Source of the DNA: JBOGED01 sp050743625 | Lineage (GTDB): Bacteria; Actinomycetota; Nitriliruptoria; Euzebyales; Egibacteraceae | NCBI GenBank assembly: GCA_050743625.1 | Contig: JBOGED010000383.1 | Coordinates: 1 to 5,545 of the forward strand | DNA: 5,545 nucleotides | Direction of reading: 5' to 3' | Shown here: positions 5,383 to 5,545 of the stretch, one piece after another | Numbering within the stretch: the stretch's first letter is position 1 | Layout of the letters: each line of letters starts with the position of its first letter | Translations under genes and position numbers: made by a program | The notes under the pieces: generated by a model | The model's database searches: none | Told to the model about the DNA's origin: nothing | Seen by the model: the letters and a program-made list of their open reading frames with translations, nothing else

Positions 5383-5545
5383 GGGGTTGCCGATCTCGAC
5401 CGTGGAGGGTGAGGCAGGCGGCACGGCGGGTTGGGAGGCGCCGTCCACTGCCGGCACCGAGATCACGGCCGCTGGCGTGGCGGGCGGGGTGCCCGCCGCG
5501 GCGACGATCGGCGTCGCCGCGGCGATCCCCCACAAGACCCCGCAC
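5335..5545 (-). pseudogene. N-terminal part of the same sortase, ended early by TGA; 5' end outside the window
   Basis: Open from the window edge to TGA 5337-5335. It begins C-G-V-L-W-G-I-A-A-A-T-P-I-V-A-A-A-G, probably the end of the N-terminal membrane anchor. An Ala/Pro/Ser/Thr-rich linker of about 35 residues follows, then Q-V-R-I-P-A-I-G-V, the conserved first strand of class F sortases. The family normally goes on with about six residues (of the type D-A-P-V-V-A) before L-G-L; here nine codons intervene, including TGA. The six codons from GGG to TCC, stop included, match an inverted copy of the sequence just upstream. The gene start lies beyond 5545. Confidence 0.7.

Noticed and set aside
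4829..5545. 238-codon minus-strand open frame over the sortase
   Set aside because: Out of frame with the sortase, very rich in Arg, Gly and Pro, with no domain; the sortase frame carries the catalytic motifs.

Overview
This is a high-G+C window with G/C-rich third codon positions. A class F-type sortase, a PepSY-associated membrane protein, a YcnI-like (DUF1775) copper-binding protein and a polytopic membrane protein of the type often labelled 'fenitrothion hydrolase' point to an actinomycete (Streptomyces or Streptosporangiales-like). I cannot place the genus. Every gene I can support lies on the minus strand, so transcription runs from high to low coordinates.

Layout in transcription order: (1) 5545-4942, a sortase of the class F type. 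Its 5' end is outside the window and its frame is broken by one in-frame TGA (5335-5337). That stop lies in one arm of a perfect 17-bp inverted repeat. (2) 4811-3258, an intact 517-residue PepSY-TM (PiuB-like) membrane protein, followed 19 nt later by a strong hairpin, the likely terminator. (3) 3209-2224, about 1 kb with no convincing gene but an unusual density of palindromes. Two of the hairpins are diverged copies of one element and differ by paired, stem-preserving substitutions. (4) 2223-860, a gene for a polytopic membrane protein of about 454 residues that reads correctly only if two 1-nt deletions and one 1-nt insertion are corrected; a perfect 19-bp tandem duplication covers its stop codon. 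(5) 748-65, an intact secreted, membrane-anchored YcnI protein with a His/Asp/Glu-rich tandem repeat. (6) 57-1, possibly the first codons of the next gene.

Functionally, the intact genes suggest metal (probably copper) handling at the cell surface. YcnI presents a mature N-terminal His and a His-rich segment outside the membrane. The PepSY protein has conserved His residues next to its membrane helices and a small His cluster in its extracytoplasmic part. The sortase may belong to a neighbouring cell-wall system. Two of the four substantial genes carry disabling lesions while the other two are clean. The region is therefore either decaying in patches or carries local sequence errors. The points most worth a second look are the inverted repeat that breaks the sortase, the three-frameshift membrane gene, and the hairpin cluster at 2866-3049.
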